Made by a program: the position numbers and the translations under genes
In this document: positions 43,998-57,036 of the stretch, one piece after another
How the letters are laid out: each line of letters opens with the position of its first letter
Position numbering within the stretch: the stretch's first letter is position 1
Source of the DNA: Eustoma russellianum
Lineage: Eukaryota > Streptophyta > Magnoliopsida > Gentianales > Gentianaceae
Direction: 5' to 3'
Assembly (NCBI GenBank): GCA_036186865.1
Contig: AP025040.1
Coordinates: 14,686,360-14,750,359 of the forward strand
DNA length: 64,000 bases
The notes under the pieces: model-generated
What the model was told of the DNA's origin: nothing
The model's database searches: none
Seen by the model: the letters and a program-made list of their open reading frames with translations, nothing else

Positions 43998-46900
43998 GAT
44001 CGGGATTGAAGAATTTCAAGAATTCATTCAAGTTAATTGAAAAATACAAGTGTTTCTTCTTATATAGGAGTTGGTTTTGCTATTTAACGGCTTTATTTTT
44101 TTCCTACAGTATTTCTACAGTAACTTGCCTTGACAACTAACGCGTATAAGGTAACGACTAGTACACTGGTCAGCTCGGCCTTATGTATAGTAAAAAATTC
44201 TAAGTTACAATATTTACAACACTAAGTACGTCAGCTCGGCCTTAGTGTTGCTTCATGACTTTTGCTTCACCTCGTCACCTCGGCTCAGCACTTTTTCACT
44301 TTAGCTTCTTTGTTGTCCTCCTCAGTTCGTCTTAGTTTTGTGCTTCACTTTACCTCAGCTCCTCTTTAGTTCAACACGCCTTACTTCGTTCACTTCACCT
44401 CAGCTCAACCATTCTTATATTCAGCTCAGGTCAGCTCTGCTGACTAACTTTTTCTACTTAGTCTTATTTCCTAGCACGGTCATTACTTAGTTTAGGTCGT
44501 CATACCTCGGCTGAGCTCAGTACACCTCGGTTGGGCTTGTTTCCACACTCTCCCTCAGTTTAGTTGTATAATATTCATACACCAAGCTTGGATACTAAGT
44601 ACTGAAAGACACTTTTGAAACTGGCATCGTGAGGAGGACTGCAATTTGATCTTTGGTGGAGATGTGTACTAGGCTGACCTTATTTTCTTCTATCATCTCT
44701 CGGATAAAATGTCTGTCTATTTCTACGTGCTTTGACTTGTCATGATGAACTAGGTTCTCTGCCATACTTATTGTAGAGATACTGTCACAAAAGATTCTGA
44801 TAGGTAATCCTGCCTCTATATGAAGGTTTTCAAGGACTCTTCTGATCCAAATGCCTACACATATTCCTAGTGCAAGTGCCTTCAGCTCTGTTTCTACACT
44901 GCTTATCGACACTACTGGTTGCTTCTTGGTCCGCCAAATAACCAGGTTTCCCCGTAGAAAGGTTCCATAGCCTGTTCTCGATCTTATGTTGATCTTGGAT
45001 CCAACACAGTCTGCATCTGTAAACACCTTGACACTTCGTTTGCACTCTTTTTGAAACAAAGACATTGTCCTGGTACATTCTTAAGGTACCTAAGAATTCT
45101 TAGAGCAGCTTGGAGGTGTTCATTAATAGGACTGTGCATAAATTGTGATATAAAACTGACTGCGTAACAAATATCAGGTCTAGTATGTGATAGATAGACT
45201 AATTTTCCAACCAGTTTTTGATAGCTGAGCTTATTAGTCGGAGTTCTTGGCCTATGTCTAGGGTCTATTGGGGTGCTTGCTGGTCTGCATCCGAGCAGAC
45301 CAGTTTCTTTTGGAAGACCTAGTGTATATTTCCTTTGAGAAATAAACATTCCTTCTTTGTTCCTAGCAATCTCAATTCCTAAGAAGTATCTTAGATTACC
45401 TAGATCCTTCATTTCAAATTGTTTAGATAGTTGTGTCTTAATATTATCTATGTCATGATTATCATTCCCAGTTATTGTGATATCATCTACCTACACTATC
45501 AGCACGGTCAGCTCTCCCTTAGGTGAAACTCTGGTGAACAGTGTATGGTCACTATGGCTTTTAGTAAATTTCAGGTCTTTCAGTGTTTTAGTGAATGTTT
45601 TAAACCAGGCCCGTGGTGGTTTTTTAGACTATATAGTGATTTCCTTAATTTGCAAACCTTATTTTTATTGGTTTCACTGCTGAACTCCGGTGGTATACAC
45701 ATATAGACTTCTTTGGCTAATCACCATTTAGGAATGTATTTTTTACATCTAATTGATACAGTTCCCACTCTAGGTTGACGGTAATAGAGAAAATGACTCT
45801 AATGGTATTCAGTTTACCAACTAGAGCAAATGTTTTTAAATAGTCTATGCCATATGTTTGAGCAAAACCTTTGGACACTAGTCTTGCTTTATATTTATTT
45901 ACAATTCCATCATTGTTTTATTTAGCTGTGAGTATCCATCTACAACCTACTGGTTTTATAGTAGCCGAGGTGGGAGTTAGTTCCCAAGTTTGATTCTTTA
46001 TTAAGGCATCCATCTCTTTATGCACTGCATTCCTCCATTTAAGTCGGCTTAGAGCTTCTTCTATATTTTTAGGTAGGATTTTGTTATCAAGGGAGCAGTC
46101 CTAAAGTTTGGATTCAACTTATTATAGGATATATACTCTTCTATGGAGTATTTGGTGCAGATAGGATTCTTGGTACATTCCCTAGGTCATTTCTTTAGTT
46201 CTATTGGTCTGTCATCTATTTGAGTTTCAGGGTCATATTCAGTAATTTCTTCTAGAGAGTCATCTTCTATAGTTAGCTATATTTGTTCTGGTATATCAGG
46301 TCATTTACAACTTCCTAGAACTTCCTGATCATTAGAAATCATGGGAAATTTAGTTCCTGATTAGGAATCGGTAATGTCGACCTGAGATATTGAGTTGCGT
46401 CTGAGTTACTGAGCTCGGCAGATCTTGCAAGATTGAGCTAGATTGAGTTTTCTCTACACAGTCTATTGTTTTCTAATATTCGTCGAGACTTAAATCTTTT
46501 GTTTTAATTAAAGGTTTTTAAAATGCATGTTTTTCATCGAAGGTAACATCGAGTGTCACAAACATTCTTTTATTGGCCGGACAGTAATACTTATACCCTT
46601 TCTGTGATCCTGAGTATCCTAAGCAGATGCACTTAACTGATCTATGATCCAATTTTTCCCCCAAGGCTGGGCTGAATATGTACATATGTGCATCCGAATA
46701 GTTTAAAATGTAGCTCTGAGAGTGGTTTAGTGTGTGGGTAGTACTTGAGGAGTATTTCTCTAGGGGTTTTAAAGGACAATGTTCTGGATGGCATCCTTTT
46801 ATTAGATATGTGGCTGTAAGCAGGCTTCACTCCAATATTCTTTGGATACGTTCATTGCAAACATGATGGCTCTGGTTACTTCAAGTAGATGTCTGTTTTT

Positions 46901-49554
46901 TTCTTTCAGCAACACCATTTTGTTGTGGAGTATATGTATAGGAAGTCTGATAATATGTACCATTTTTATGTATAAATGTCTAAACAGTGCTGTCTAAATA
47001 TTCTGCTCCATTATCTGACCGGAGTGTATTAATGGTGCTGCTGAATTGGTTTTTAATGTGTAAAATATCTCTTAAATATTCGTCCGACCTCACTTTTATT
47101 TTTTAGTAGATAAACTCATGTTACTCTAGTATCGTCATCTACAAAGGTCATGAGCCACCTTACATCGTTGATGTTAGTTACCTTAGATGGTCCTGATATA
47201 TCTGAGTGGATAAGATTAAATGGTGCAGATAACTTATATATTTTTGCAGGGTAATTCTGTTTATTGTGTTTAACTAATTGACAAGTTTCACAAGTAATGT
47301 CTTTAAGGTCAACCGAGCTGAATAATTTTGGCATTAAGTGTTTGAGATGTACAAAATTAGGATGACCCAGTCTATTATGCCATAATAAAATTTCTCCTAT
47401 ATAAGAATTTCTAGAGTGCAAAATACTAGCGGTGTCCTGATCACTCGGTAGCTTAGATGTACTTATTTAGGCTTTGTTTTCCGACTCTAGTAGGAATAGG
47501 CCACTATATTCTTAGCATTGCCAATCATCCCCTTCATTTTGTTTTGCTGAAAACAATATTTTGTGGATGAGAAGCAGGCTATGCAATTATTATCCCTAAT
47601 AAGTTTGCCAACTGATAACAGTTTGAAGCTTCGACTAGGGACATGCAGGACATCTTTTAGAACGATTTTGTTATTAATTATTGTAGAGCCAATTCCAACA
47701 ACTTCTAAGGAAGTTCCATGAGCAATTTTGACCTTCTTAGGTATGAAAAAAGAGAGTAAGAGTCTAGAAGGTTACCATTGTTTGTCATATAGTCAGTTGT
47801 CCCAGGTCAATGATCTATGAACTGTTGGAGCTCGCTGGATGTAGCCCGTCATTCTAGCTTGGTATGATTCAGCATGGCCTCGTTGTTTGCTCAGCAAATT
47901 GATCAGAGTAGCAATCTGATCCTTGGTAGGGACCTCAGCTTCAGCTACCTGAGCTTAGCCGAGGTGTGTTGTATTTCACCAAGCTGCGCCAAACAGTGGT
48001 GTGCTACCAACCTGATGTGCACCGTGCTGTCCAATAGTTAATGGTTTTGGTTGAGGCCTCCAGGGTGCATTACTGGACTTCAGAGGTGGTTTCCTTTCTT
48101 GTATCAGCTTTGCATGCAACTTCCAGTGGTCATCAACTGTATGTCCTTCCTTCTTGCAATATTTGCACACTTTGCTTCCAGCTGAAGTAAAGTATCGTTT
48201 AATAGTCAGCTCAGATGCTTCCGATTGTTGTTCAGTGTGCAGAGTTCAATTCTCCAAATTCGGAGTACCTCCCATCATGACCTTTTTCCGGCTTTCTTCG
48301 TGCTTGATTTCAGAGAAGGCAGCCCTGGTTTTGTACTCATAATTTGATGCGTTTAGTCCAGTCATGAAGCGAAAAACTCGCTTTCGTTCTCTTGTTTTTA
48401 TACAGTCCAGCATCAGTTGTACAAAACCACTGATGTGTTTCGAAGGAATCAATCTGTTGCCACGCCTTTGTTAGTAGAGTATAGTACATGTGCACAGCCA
48501 GATTGCCTTGTTTAAGCTCATGAAAATGAGCTTCAATTTCATAGATTTCAGAGAAGTTGCCCTTCTTTGAATACATCTCCTTGACTGCAGCCCAGATTTC
48601 TGCTGCAATATTCGTGAAAACATCAGAAATGTTGGGTTGCATAGAGCCTATCAACCATGACATAATCATGCTGTTTTCCGACTTCCGCAGCCAGTAGTTT
48701 GCTTCATTTTCAGATGGAGCAATGACTGTTCTATATAGGTGTTCCTCCTTGCCTTTGCCTGTAATGAACATTTCCATTACTCGAGACCACGAGAGGTAGT
48801 TATCTGCATTGAGTTTATGGACGGTGATGACAATGGAGGAATCATCAGAGATTTGAGAACCACGTACACTCCTGATGCCTGATCCGAATTGGAGGTGGCC
48901 TCCGTATATTCAGCTGAGCTGAAGGGAGTAGTCATTTTAAAGAAATTTTAAGATTTGCAGAAAAATAGTATGGTAGGCAGTAGTAGAGAATCAGATTAGT
49001 GCTGATACCATGTCAGGATTGAAGAATTTGAAGAATTCATTCAAATTAATTGAAAAATGCAAGTGTTTCTCCTTATATAGGAGTTTGTTTTGCCAGCTAA
49101 CGGTTTTATTTCTTGTCTACAATATTTCTACAGTAACTTGACTAGACAACTAACGGCTATAAGATAACGACTACTTACCTGGTCAGCTCGGCCTTATGTA
49201 AAAAAATTTAATCTACAATATTTACAAGACTAAGTATGGCAACTCAGCGTTAGTGTTGCTGCATGAATTGTGATTCACCTCGTGACCTCGGCTCAGCACA
49301 TTTTCACTTCAAATTCTTTGTTGTCCTCCTCAGTTCGTCGTAGTTCTGTGCTTCACTTCACCTCAGCTCCTCTTTAGTTCAGCACGACCTTACTTCGCCC
49401 GCTTCACCTCAGGTCAGCAATTCCTATATTCTAAGCTCAGTTCAGCTGACTGGATTTTTCCACTTAGTCTTATTTTCCAGCACGGTCATTACTTAATTCA
49501 AGCCGGCATACCTCGGCTGAGTTTGGTACACCTTGGTTGAGCTTGTTTCCACAT
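43998..49554 (-). mobile_element. Ty1/copia element with TSD TTCTA
   Basis: LTRs at 43998-44547 (550 bp) and 49011-49554 (544 bp) are flanked by TTCTA at 43993-43997 and 49555-49559. On the minus strand TGGTATCAGC follows the 5' LTR (49010-49001), a site for initiator Met-tRNA. A tract AACTGAGGGAGAG lies before the 3' LTR (about 44548-44560). The outer end of the left LTR has decayed (gatcggg for tgtcagg). The coding region is badly broken. Confidence 0.92.
44595..48935 (-). pseudogene. gag-pol of the copia element 43998-49554
   Basis: Gag begins at ATG 48935 (MTTPFSSAEYTEA), changes frame, then reads DNYLSWSRVMEMF and LAVHMYYTLLTKAWQQID. A zinc knuckle follows near 48165 (CKYCKKEGHTVDDHWKLH). 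Further left are GAG-pre-integrase (LWHNRLGHPNFVHLK, 47370), an integrase/linker piece (KRMPSRTLSFKTPREILL, 46780), RT scraps (MKDLGNLRYFLGIEIAR, 45400) and RNase H (RSRTGYGTFLRGNLVIW; HDKSKHVEIDRHFIREMIEE) to 44595. Stops and frameshifts occur throughout, fitting the divergent LTRs and an old insertion. Confidence 0.88.
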
Positions 49555-49842
49555 TCTAGGAAAAAAAAAATTAAGGTGTGTTCTGTGACCTTGGGTGACT
49601 AGCATTTTTGTAATTTTTGAAGTGCTCTCTAGATGTTGCCTATATAAGACTTAAAAGTTCAAGCTTAATAACCAGATTGGTACGGTTATACTAATGCTCC
49701 AGGCAAAATGATCTTATAAATGGACTTTGAGCAAATCTTTTGATAGTTTTGTATTTATGTTCTATTCATTATCATTTTCACAATCACTTGCATATGATTT
49801 TTTTTTGGCATTCATCTTTAAACGTAACATTGTTTTAATTAG

Positions 49843-49986
49843 GATAATTTCGCATTTATGGGAGCTGAAGAAGAATTCAAATATTTAACAGTACCAGATT
49901 ATACCGGCGCGCATCCTGCTCCTGAACATCATTATGATGGTAACCTTACACCACCACCTGGGGGCAATAGAAAACGAAAAGGCTAA
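49843..49986 (+). CDS. Small ORF with DY-containing C terminus, possible last exon of a secreted-peptide gene
   Basis: A frame open from a tttaattag acceptor reads through ATG 49858 to TAA 49984. From that Met it has 42 residues, acidic first, then VPDYTGAHPAPEHHYDGN and a proline/basic end. Asp-Tyr followed by Pro and His at +8 and +10 resembles the spacing in PSY-type sulfated peptides (known family: DY, P, N, H), but the match is weak. It could also be a chance ORF. It is too short for routine ORF calls. Upstream signal-peptide candidates are at 43453. Confidence 0.25.
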   Translation, partial: DNFAFMGAEEEFKYLTVPDYTGAHPAPEHHYDGNLTPPPGGNRKRKG

Positions 49987-50835
49987 AGGTGACTCTCTAT
50001 TATTCTACTGTCTATTTGTTATTCAAATGTATATTGCATGATTTTAACTTTCACACCAAACAATTCTTATCAATCCCCCCAGGAAAAAAAAGAAATCTTT
50101 TAAATAAGCTTCATATAATCTTTTAAGTAAAGTTGTGGAACATGTATCAGGGTAATAGTATTTTCAATGTGTATGGTATCTACTTGGCCAATTTAGAAAA
50201 TAACAAACTACATAGTTGACACATTCTTGGAAAAAAAAAAAAGCACTTATGTATGTTACAAGTGAGGCAAATTTTAAAATGTTCTATATTGGATGATGAA
50301 ATATTGGTTCAATGTTCGATGATGAAAATATTGGTGTATGTCAGTAGTTAAATTTTCATTAAAGCAAATAAGGAAGAGACATATGCACCTTACCTTTTGC
50401 CATGTACACATGTAAATTTCCTAAAAGTTAAATGTAATGACAAACTATGTGAGATACTTCATTTCATGCCTCACTTCACAAGATACCAATAATACGTAAA
50501 CCAAATTAAATATCTTCATGGTATCCTTTGAATTATTTGAAAGAAATCCCGTGATGTATCTGAATCACTAAAGAAAGACTCTTACTTGGTCAAGCAGACT
50601 GAGTTGGCTTAACAGTCAACTGATTAGTTTGTATCGAGATACGTGTGAAATTATCGAAGGAAAACTATATATGGAGGGTGAAGCAGCTTTCAAAATTCTA
50701 ACTGGCATTATGCTAGAGAATACTTACGTTTTAGACTCAATCTCAAACTTGAATGATACGACTTTTTTTTATATATATATATTTGACAAAACTTCACAGC
50801 ACTCTTTTTTTTTCTTTACATTTCTAGCTAGTAGG
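49987..50835. other. Intergenic, nothing recognised
   Basis: AT-rich. Several short open frames occur but show no domain or codon pattern. If the ORF at 49843 is real, its 3' UTR would fall here. Confidence 0.45.
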
Positions 50836-51316
50836 TCTGATGGGGCGCTTGGTTCGCAATTGTGTATCAAAATCATAATCGAAATAGGTATGACAGTGTA
50901 TGAGTTTGAAGTATATTTGGGTTTGGACGTAAAATTCATATTTGTTTGATATAGAAGTGAGAATGGGTATGATCGCCATTAATGGTGTTTGGAACGTATC
51001 GAAATTGAAATGAGTATAGAAGTTGGGCGGCCGAAAAATTGACCAAAAAAATTTGACCGACAGGAATAATGACCGAACCGGCGGACGGAGAACGACGGCG
51101 GGGGGCCTTTGACCAGCCTGTTTGACCATTGGGACTGGGTGGGAGCAGCCGGAATGGGTTGAGGGTGGTCAAGCTCGAACACATATCCTCATATTATATC
51201 CCATATTGAAAGATAAGGGGAACTAGCATATCAAAAAAACGATATTCATTATCAAATAGTCAAATATCAATCCGAAACTCATATCTCCAATTTTAGCAAC
51301 CAAACAACGTTCATGA
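50836..51316. mobile_element. Possible worn MITE with TIR-like ends
   Basis: The left edge reads ggggcgcttggttcgc and the right edge aaccaaacaacgttc, which pair imperfectly as an inverted repeat. The length (about 480 bp) and the motif GGGCG-TTGGTT fit Harbinger-type or hAT-type MITEs. No clear TSD. Confidence 0.35.
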
Positions 51317-51568
51317 GTTTGAAAGCCCTCCAAACTTATACATTTAATGAAAAACCCCCACTAAACATCTCCTAAGAATATCTTGAATTGCTTCTGTTTG
51401 GTGTCTTTTAGTAACAAATGATTTTCTATTTATAAACACTAAGTAGGAGAAATTTCTCATCAATTCCACCGATCGAATTTTCTGTATACTCAAATTTTCA
51501 GGTCGGATTTGCCATATGGAAACATATTCGATACGTGACCGTGGAGACTGACCTACTATTCATGTCTG

Positions 51569-52050
51569 CTGTGGAGAGAGTTAGTTATTGTAATTCAAGG
51601 ATAAATCTGATAATATTTTATTCATGTCCATTGTGCATACACTTATTTGTAAGAATCAGTTAAATTGATCACAAGAATCTTTTAATTTATTTATAAATTA
51701 CTAAAGTAGATTACATGGTTAGATGTATTTATACGTTGTATTAGTCAGATACGCTATAGTCATCGACTAAATTAATTATACGATTGGATTCTAATTGATT
51801 TACAGCCAGTATAATTTATTGATGAAAAGAATTAGTTATCGTTAAACATAGAAAGAGTCCATAGCCTAGGCTGTAAATACAGAGCATGTAATACTACATC
51901 CATCCAAGCACCTAAACATAATGATAGGCACATGGTAGAAGAACCTCTTTCCTAAAGTTCGTCTCAAGAGGCTTATGGAGATTGAAAGTATGAACTAGAC
52001 GGCCATTATGTTTCCTTGGTTTATTGTGGACTTACAGTTGGTATCAGAGC
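51569..52050 (+). mobile_element. Orphan copia LTR-like end with initiator-Met primer site
   Basis: TTGGTATCAGAGCC at 52033-52046 is the classic copia primer-binding site, just after a CA (52029-52030). The LTR start near 51569 (TGTGGAGAGAG) is a guess. No gag follows, because sequence changes before the next element at 52381. Confidence 0.45.
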
Positions 52051-52380
52051 CGATCTATGTCCATGTCATTTGTAATTTTATAAAACAAACTTCCGTATGT
52101 CTTAATACAATTTAACTATTCAAAGGTTACGGAATTATTGTTTTCAAGGCATTCGATACTAAATTTATACATGTGTATATAATTTTTGAAGTGTAGCATT
52201 GTATACTTAATGCATGCCATTGAAGTGTACTTGGTGATCCATATGAAATAATTAGATCCGATTTGTCACTGTTGAGCAAGAACGGCTAAGTTAGTATGAA
52301 TTTTGAGATCCCCTTTTAGAATCTACGTAAATTTAGGGGATAATTACTTTTGCCCCTAGTGTTTAGTATAATCTCATTTT

Positions 52381-55300
52381 TAATGGCCGATGATTATGGC
52401 CACGATTTTGCTACCATATTATCTTGCCATCAATGCATACATTCTAGCATTCATTGTATATCATAAATTGTGCCATATAGCATATACCAAATATGTAATA
52501 TTCTCTCCATAATTGTATCATAATGATAGGAGATAAGGTTAGCGCAATTATAGGAAATACATTGTATACTTATGTTGATATTGAATGAATGAAAGGCAAG
52601 GTGAATATTCCATCTATTATGGTATCAGAGCAGTAAACATCCTCTACATTTTCTGCACCCACCGCCGCCGCCGGCCACCATATCACCTCCATTCTTTTCT
52701 ATTCTTCTCTTCACTCAAATGGCTGACACCAAGTTTCATCCCGCACTTGCTGTCACCAACATCAAAAATTCATTCCCATCACTCTTGAATGGAGAAAAGC
52801 CACTACTCTTCTTGGTCTGAACTCTTCAAAATTCACTGTCGAGCGTATCAAGTGCTCGATCACATCATTTCACCCTCATCTACTGCTTCTTCCTCCACAG
52901 ACAAAAGCACTGAAGACACAGAACTATGGAGTCGTCTCGATGCCATCGTACTCCAATGGATATATGGTACCATCTCTACCGACTTACTGCACACTATTCT
53001 TGCTCCGGACCTCACTGCTCAGAAAGCTTGGACCAATCTCCAGAACATATTTCAAGATAACAAACACTCCGTGCTGTTTATCTTGAAAATCAATTCTCTA
53101 ACACACGACTTGATAATTTTTCTAACGTCTCCTCTTATTGTCAAGAACTAAAATCTCTTGCAGATCAATTGTCTAATGTTGGTTCTTCTGTCTCTGATCA
53201 ACGCCTTGTTCTCCAACTCGTTAGTGGTTTGAACGAAAATTATGACGGAGTTGCCACCATCATTCAACAAAGCAATCCACTTCCCACCTTCTATGAGGCC
53301 CGCTCTCGCCTTATCCTCGAAGAAACTCGAAAGTGCCTGCCGCCAAAATTGCTGATACCGCCCTAAACACACCACCACAAACCCACATACCTCTCCCAAC
53401 CCCCCAACGCACTCCCCCCACCCTCCTATCCCAGCCCACCCGCCCCATTTCCGCGGACCCTCCCATCGTGGCCGTGGTCGCGGCCGCGGCCGTGGCCGTT
53501 CTAACCGCCCTCCATGGCAACAATCCTATCCTCCATGGCAGTCATATTCCCCATGGCGATGGCCATCCCAGCCGTGGTTCACCCCTCCATGCCCCTATCC
53601 CTCCTTTCCCTCTACACCGCCAAACCCACCTCAACCCGGCCTCCTCGGCCCTCGCCCATCCCAAGCCCACGCCGCATCACACCATTTCTCCCCATATACT
53701 CCTACTGATATCGATCAAGCCATGCACACCCTGACCCTTCAGTCCCTGAACCTACTTGGTACATGGACACCGGCGCCACCTCCATATGACTTCCAACTCA
53801 GGTATGCTCTCGTCTTATTTTAATAAGTCTCCTTCAAACTCAATTATGGTTGGCAGTGGTCACTCTATTCCTGTTCTTGGTATGGGTCATACACACCTTC
53901 CACCGCCCCTACCCCCTCTCCAATTATCCAATATTCTACATGCTCCTCAACTAGTCAAGAATCTTATTTCTGTTCGTCGATTTACCACTGACAATAATGT
54001 TTCCATTGAATTTGATGCTTCTGGTTTCTCTGTGAAGGATCGTCATACGGGCAACCAAATTCTGAGATGCAATAGCACTGGTGATCTCTACCCACTCACT
54101 CCATCGCCGCCACCCTCCCCATCGGCCCTGTTGTCTGTTTCTGCTGATACATGGCACAATCGACTGGGCCATCCTGGTCGCTCAGTTTTCGAATTTTTAC
54201 GCACCAACAATCTTATCAGTTTAATTCAAATTGTAATAAACCCCCTGTTCTTCATGTGTACTTGGCAAACATGTTCGATTGCCTTTTTCTGCTTCTATGA
54301 ATAAAACATCTATGCCATTTGACATTATACATAGTGATGTATGGACGTCCCCTATTCTGAGTTCAACAGGTCACAAATATTATGTTCTATTCATTGATAT
54401 TATTCTAACTTCTTATGGACGTTTCCTATGGGACAAAATCCGAAGTGTTTCTCATTTTATTTCCCTTCACAAATATATCACACTCAATTTGGACTCTCGT
54501 TAAATGCTTGCAGTGTGACAACGGTGGCGAATACACAAACACTCAGTTTCATAATTTCTGCAATCAAAATGGGATGACACTCGCCTATCTTGCCCGCATA
54601 CTTCCTCTCAAAATGGTAAAGCCGAACGTACTATTCGTACCATAAATAATATCGTACGCACCCTTCTCATTCACGCTGGCTTCCACCATCTTTCTGGCAC
54701 CATGCTCTCTCCATGGCCACCTACCTCCTTAATATACTCCCATGCCAAAACCTATCTAATCTTACTCCAACACAAATTCTCTATAACACCACTCCTTCTT
54801 ACTCCCATCTCCAGTATTTGGATGTCTCTGCTATCCACTCCTACCCTCACCACTATACACAAACTCCATGCACGCTCCACTCCTTGCATCTTTCTGGGTT
54901 ATCCACCTAATCACCGGGGGTACAAATGCTATGAACTATCTACGGGTAAAATTCTCATCTCTCGTCATGTCATATTTGACGAACACACCTTTCCCTACTC
55001 TACGAATTCCACTACGTCACCTACCACATATAATTTTCTCAACGATGATTACTCCCCTCTACTTCACAATCCTCTACTATACCCAACCCCCCTACCATCG
55101 CCCCGCCCCCACCGCCCCTAACCCTTCGGCCCCCCCCCCGAACCCACCTTCGCCCCCAACCCATCAACCACCGCCCCACCCATATCCGTACAATCACAAC
55201 CCGTAGCATGCATGGAATTGTCAAACCCAAACGACCTCTCAATCTTCATGTCACATCCTCCCCTTCACCCCTTCCTCGAAACCCAACCGAAGCACTTCGT

Positions 55301-57036
55301 GATTCTAACTGGTATGCTGCCATGCATGATGAGTTTGATGCACTTATTAAAAATAACACGTGGGTCTTAGTTCCCCGTCCACCCAATGTTAACATCTTAC
55401 GTTCCATGTGGATTTTCCGTCATAAAACTCGTTCTGATGGTTCTTTTGAGCGTCATAAAGCTCGTCTTGTAGGTGATGGACGCTCTCAACAACAAGGCAT
55501 TGACTGTACTGATACTTTCAGTCCCGTGGTCAAACCCGCCACTATTCGTACAGTTCTACATTTGGCGTTGTCCAAATCATGGCCCATTCATCAACTCGAT
55601 GTCAAAAACGCTTTCTAACTTTTCACATGAATCAGAGACCGTTTATATGCATCAACCTATGGGGTTCCGTGATCCCACTCATCCTGACTATGTTTGTCTA
55701 CTCAAAAGTCTCTATATGGTCTAAAACAAGCTCCCCGTGCCTGGTATCAATGCTTTGCAGATTACGCCTCTTCTATTGGATTTATTCATAGTCGTTGTGA
55801 TCATTCGCTTTTTATTTATCATCACGGTAATGACATGGCCTATCTTCTTCTGTATGTTGATGACATCATTCTCACCACTTCCTCTGATGCCTTAAGACGC
55901 CGCCTCATGGCTCTACTTGCCTTGGAATTTGCTATGAAAGATCTCGGACCCTTGAGTTATTTTCTCGGCATCACGGTAATCCGCCAATCTACTGGTCTAT
56001 TTCTTCATCAACACAATATACTATGGAGATTCTTGAATGCGTGGGCATGTCTAATTATAAGCCTATCTCTACACCAGTCGACACCTCTGCCAAACTCAGT
56101 CGCCATGCTGGCGTCCTGTACGCCGACCCCACACTTTACCGCAGTCTTGCTGGCGCACTTCAATATCTTACTTTCACACGCCCAGATATCTCCTATGCGG
56201 TTCAACAACTTTGTCTCCATATGCATGCGCCGCATGACATACATATGACCGCGCTCAAGCGAGTTCTTCGCTATCTCCAAGGTACACTTCATTTCGGCTT
56301 ACATCTCTCTCCATCTCGCAACTCGAATCTCTTATGCTACACTGATGCGGATTGGGCCGGTTGTCCCGACACGCGCTTTCTACTTCTGGCTATTGTATAT
56401 ATCTGGGTCCCAATCTCATTTCTTGGTCTTCTAAGCGACAACCAACCATATCTCGCTCTAGTGCCGAGGCCGAATACAGAGGTGTACCGAATGTTGTCGC
56501 TGAATCTTGCTGGCTCCGCAATTTACTTCTTGAGCTTCGCTGTCCTCTTACTCAAGCCACACTCGTTTACTGTGACAATATTAGTGCTGTTTATCTCTCC
56601 AGCAATCCTGTTCAACATCAACGTACTAAACACATTGAACTGGATATCCACTTTGTACGTGAAAAAGTCGCCTAAGGGCAAATACGCGTTCATCATGTAC
56701 CATCTCGACATCAATTTGCCGACATCTTCACAAAAGGGTGATTTTCGAGCCAGTCTCAACGTTCGCGAACCTTCCGTTTCGACTGCGGGGGTGTAATGGC
56801 CGATGATTATGGCCACCGATTTTGCTACCATATTATCTTGCCATCAATGCATATATTCTAGCATTCATTGTATATCATAAATTGTACCATATATAGCATA
56901 TACCAAATATGTAATATTCTATCCATAATTGTATCATAATGATAGGAGATAAGGTTAGCGCAATTATAGGAAATACATTGTATACTTATGTTGATGATTG
57001 AATGAATGAAAGGCAAGGTGAATATTCCATCTATTA
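52381..57036 (+). mobile_element. Ale-like Ty1/copia element with TA...TA termini (TSD ATTTT)
   Basis: LTRs at 52381-52619 (239 bp) and 56794-57036 (243 bp) both begin TAATGGCC and end CTATTA. Exact ATTTT flanks both ends (52376-52380, 57037-57041). TGGTATCAGAGC starts at 52620, directly after the 5' LTR. A purine tract (gcgggggtg) directly precedes the 3' LTR. The LTRs differ by three substitutions and three small indels. The small LTRs and RT text suit the Ale lineage. Confidence 0.93.
52720..56750 (+). pseudogene. gag-pol of the Ale-like element
   Basis: Gag opens at ATG 52720 (MADTKFHPALAVTNIKN) and changes frame near 52775, continuing as SHYSSWSELFKIHCRAYQVLDHI and AQKAWTNLQNIF. A long proline-rich stretch replaces the zinc knuckle region (53360-53700). 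GAG-pre-integrase (WHNRLGHPGRSVFEFL) is at about 54150. Integrase scraps are at 54520-54900 (CDNGGEYTNTQFHNFC). RT is at 55300-55900 (NNTWVLVPRPPNVN; QLDVKNAF; LLYVDDIILTTSS) and RNase H at 56350-56670 (SRSSAEAEYRGVPNVVAE; QRTKHIELDIHFVREKVA). At least eight frame changes. Confidence 0.9.

Noticed and set aside
52033..52046. Possible tRNA gene because of tRNA-complementary sequence
   Set aside because: Only the 12-14 bases of a copia primer-binding site match; no cloverleaf arms were found around it.
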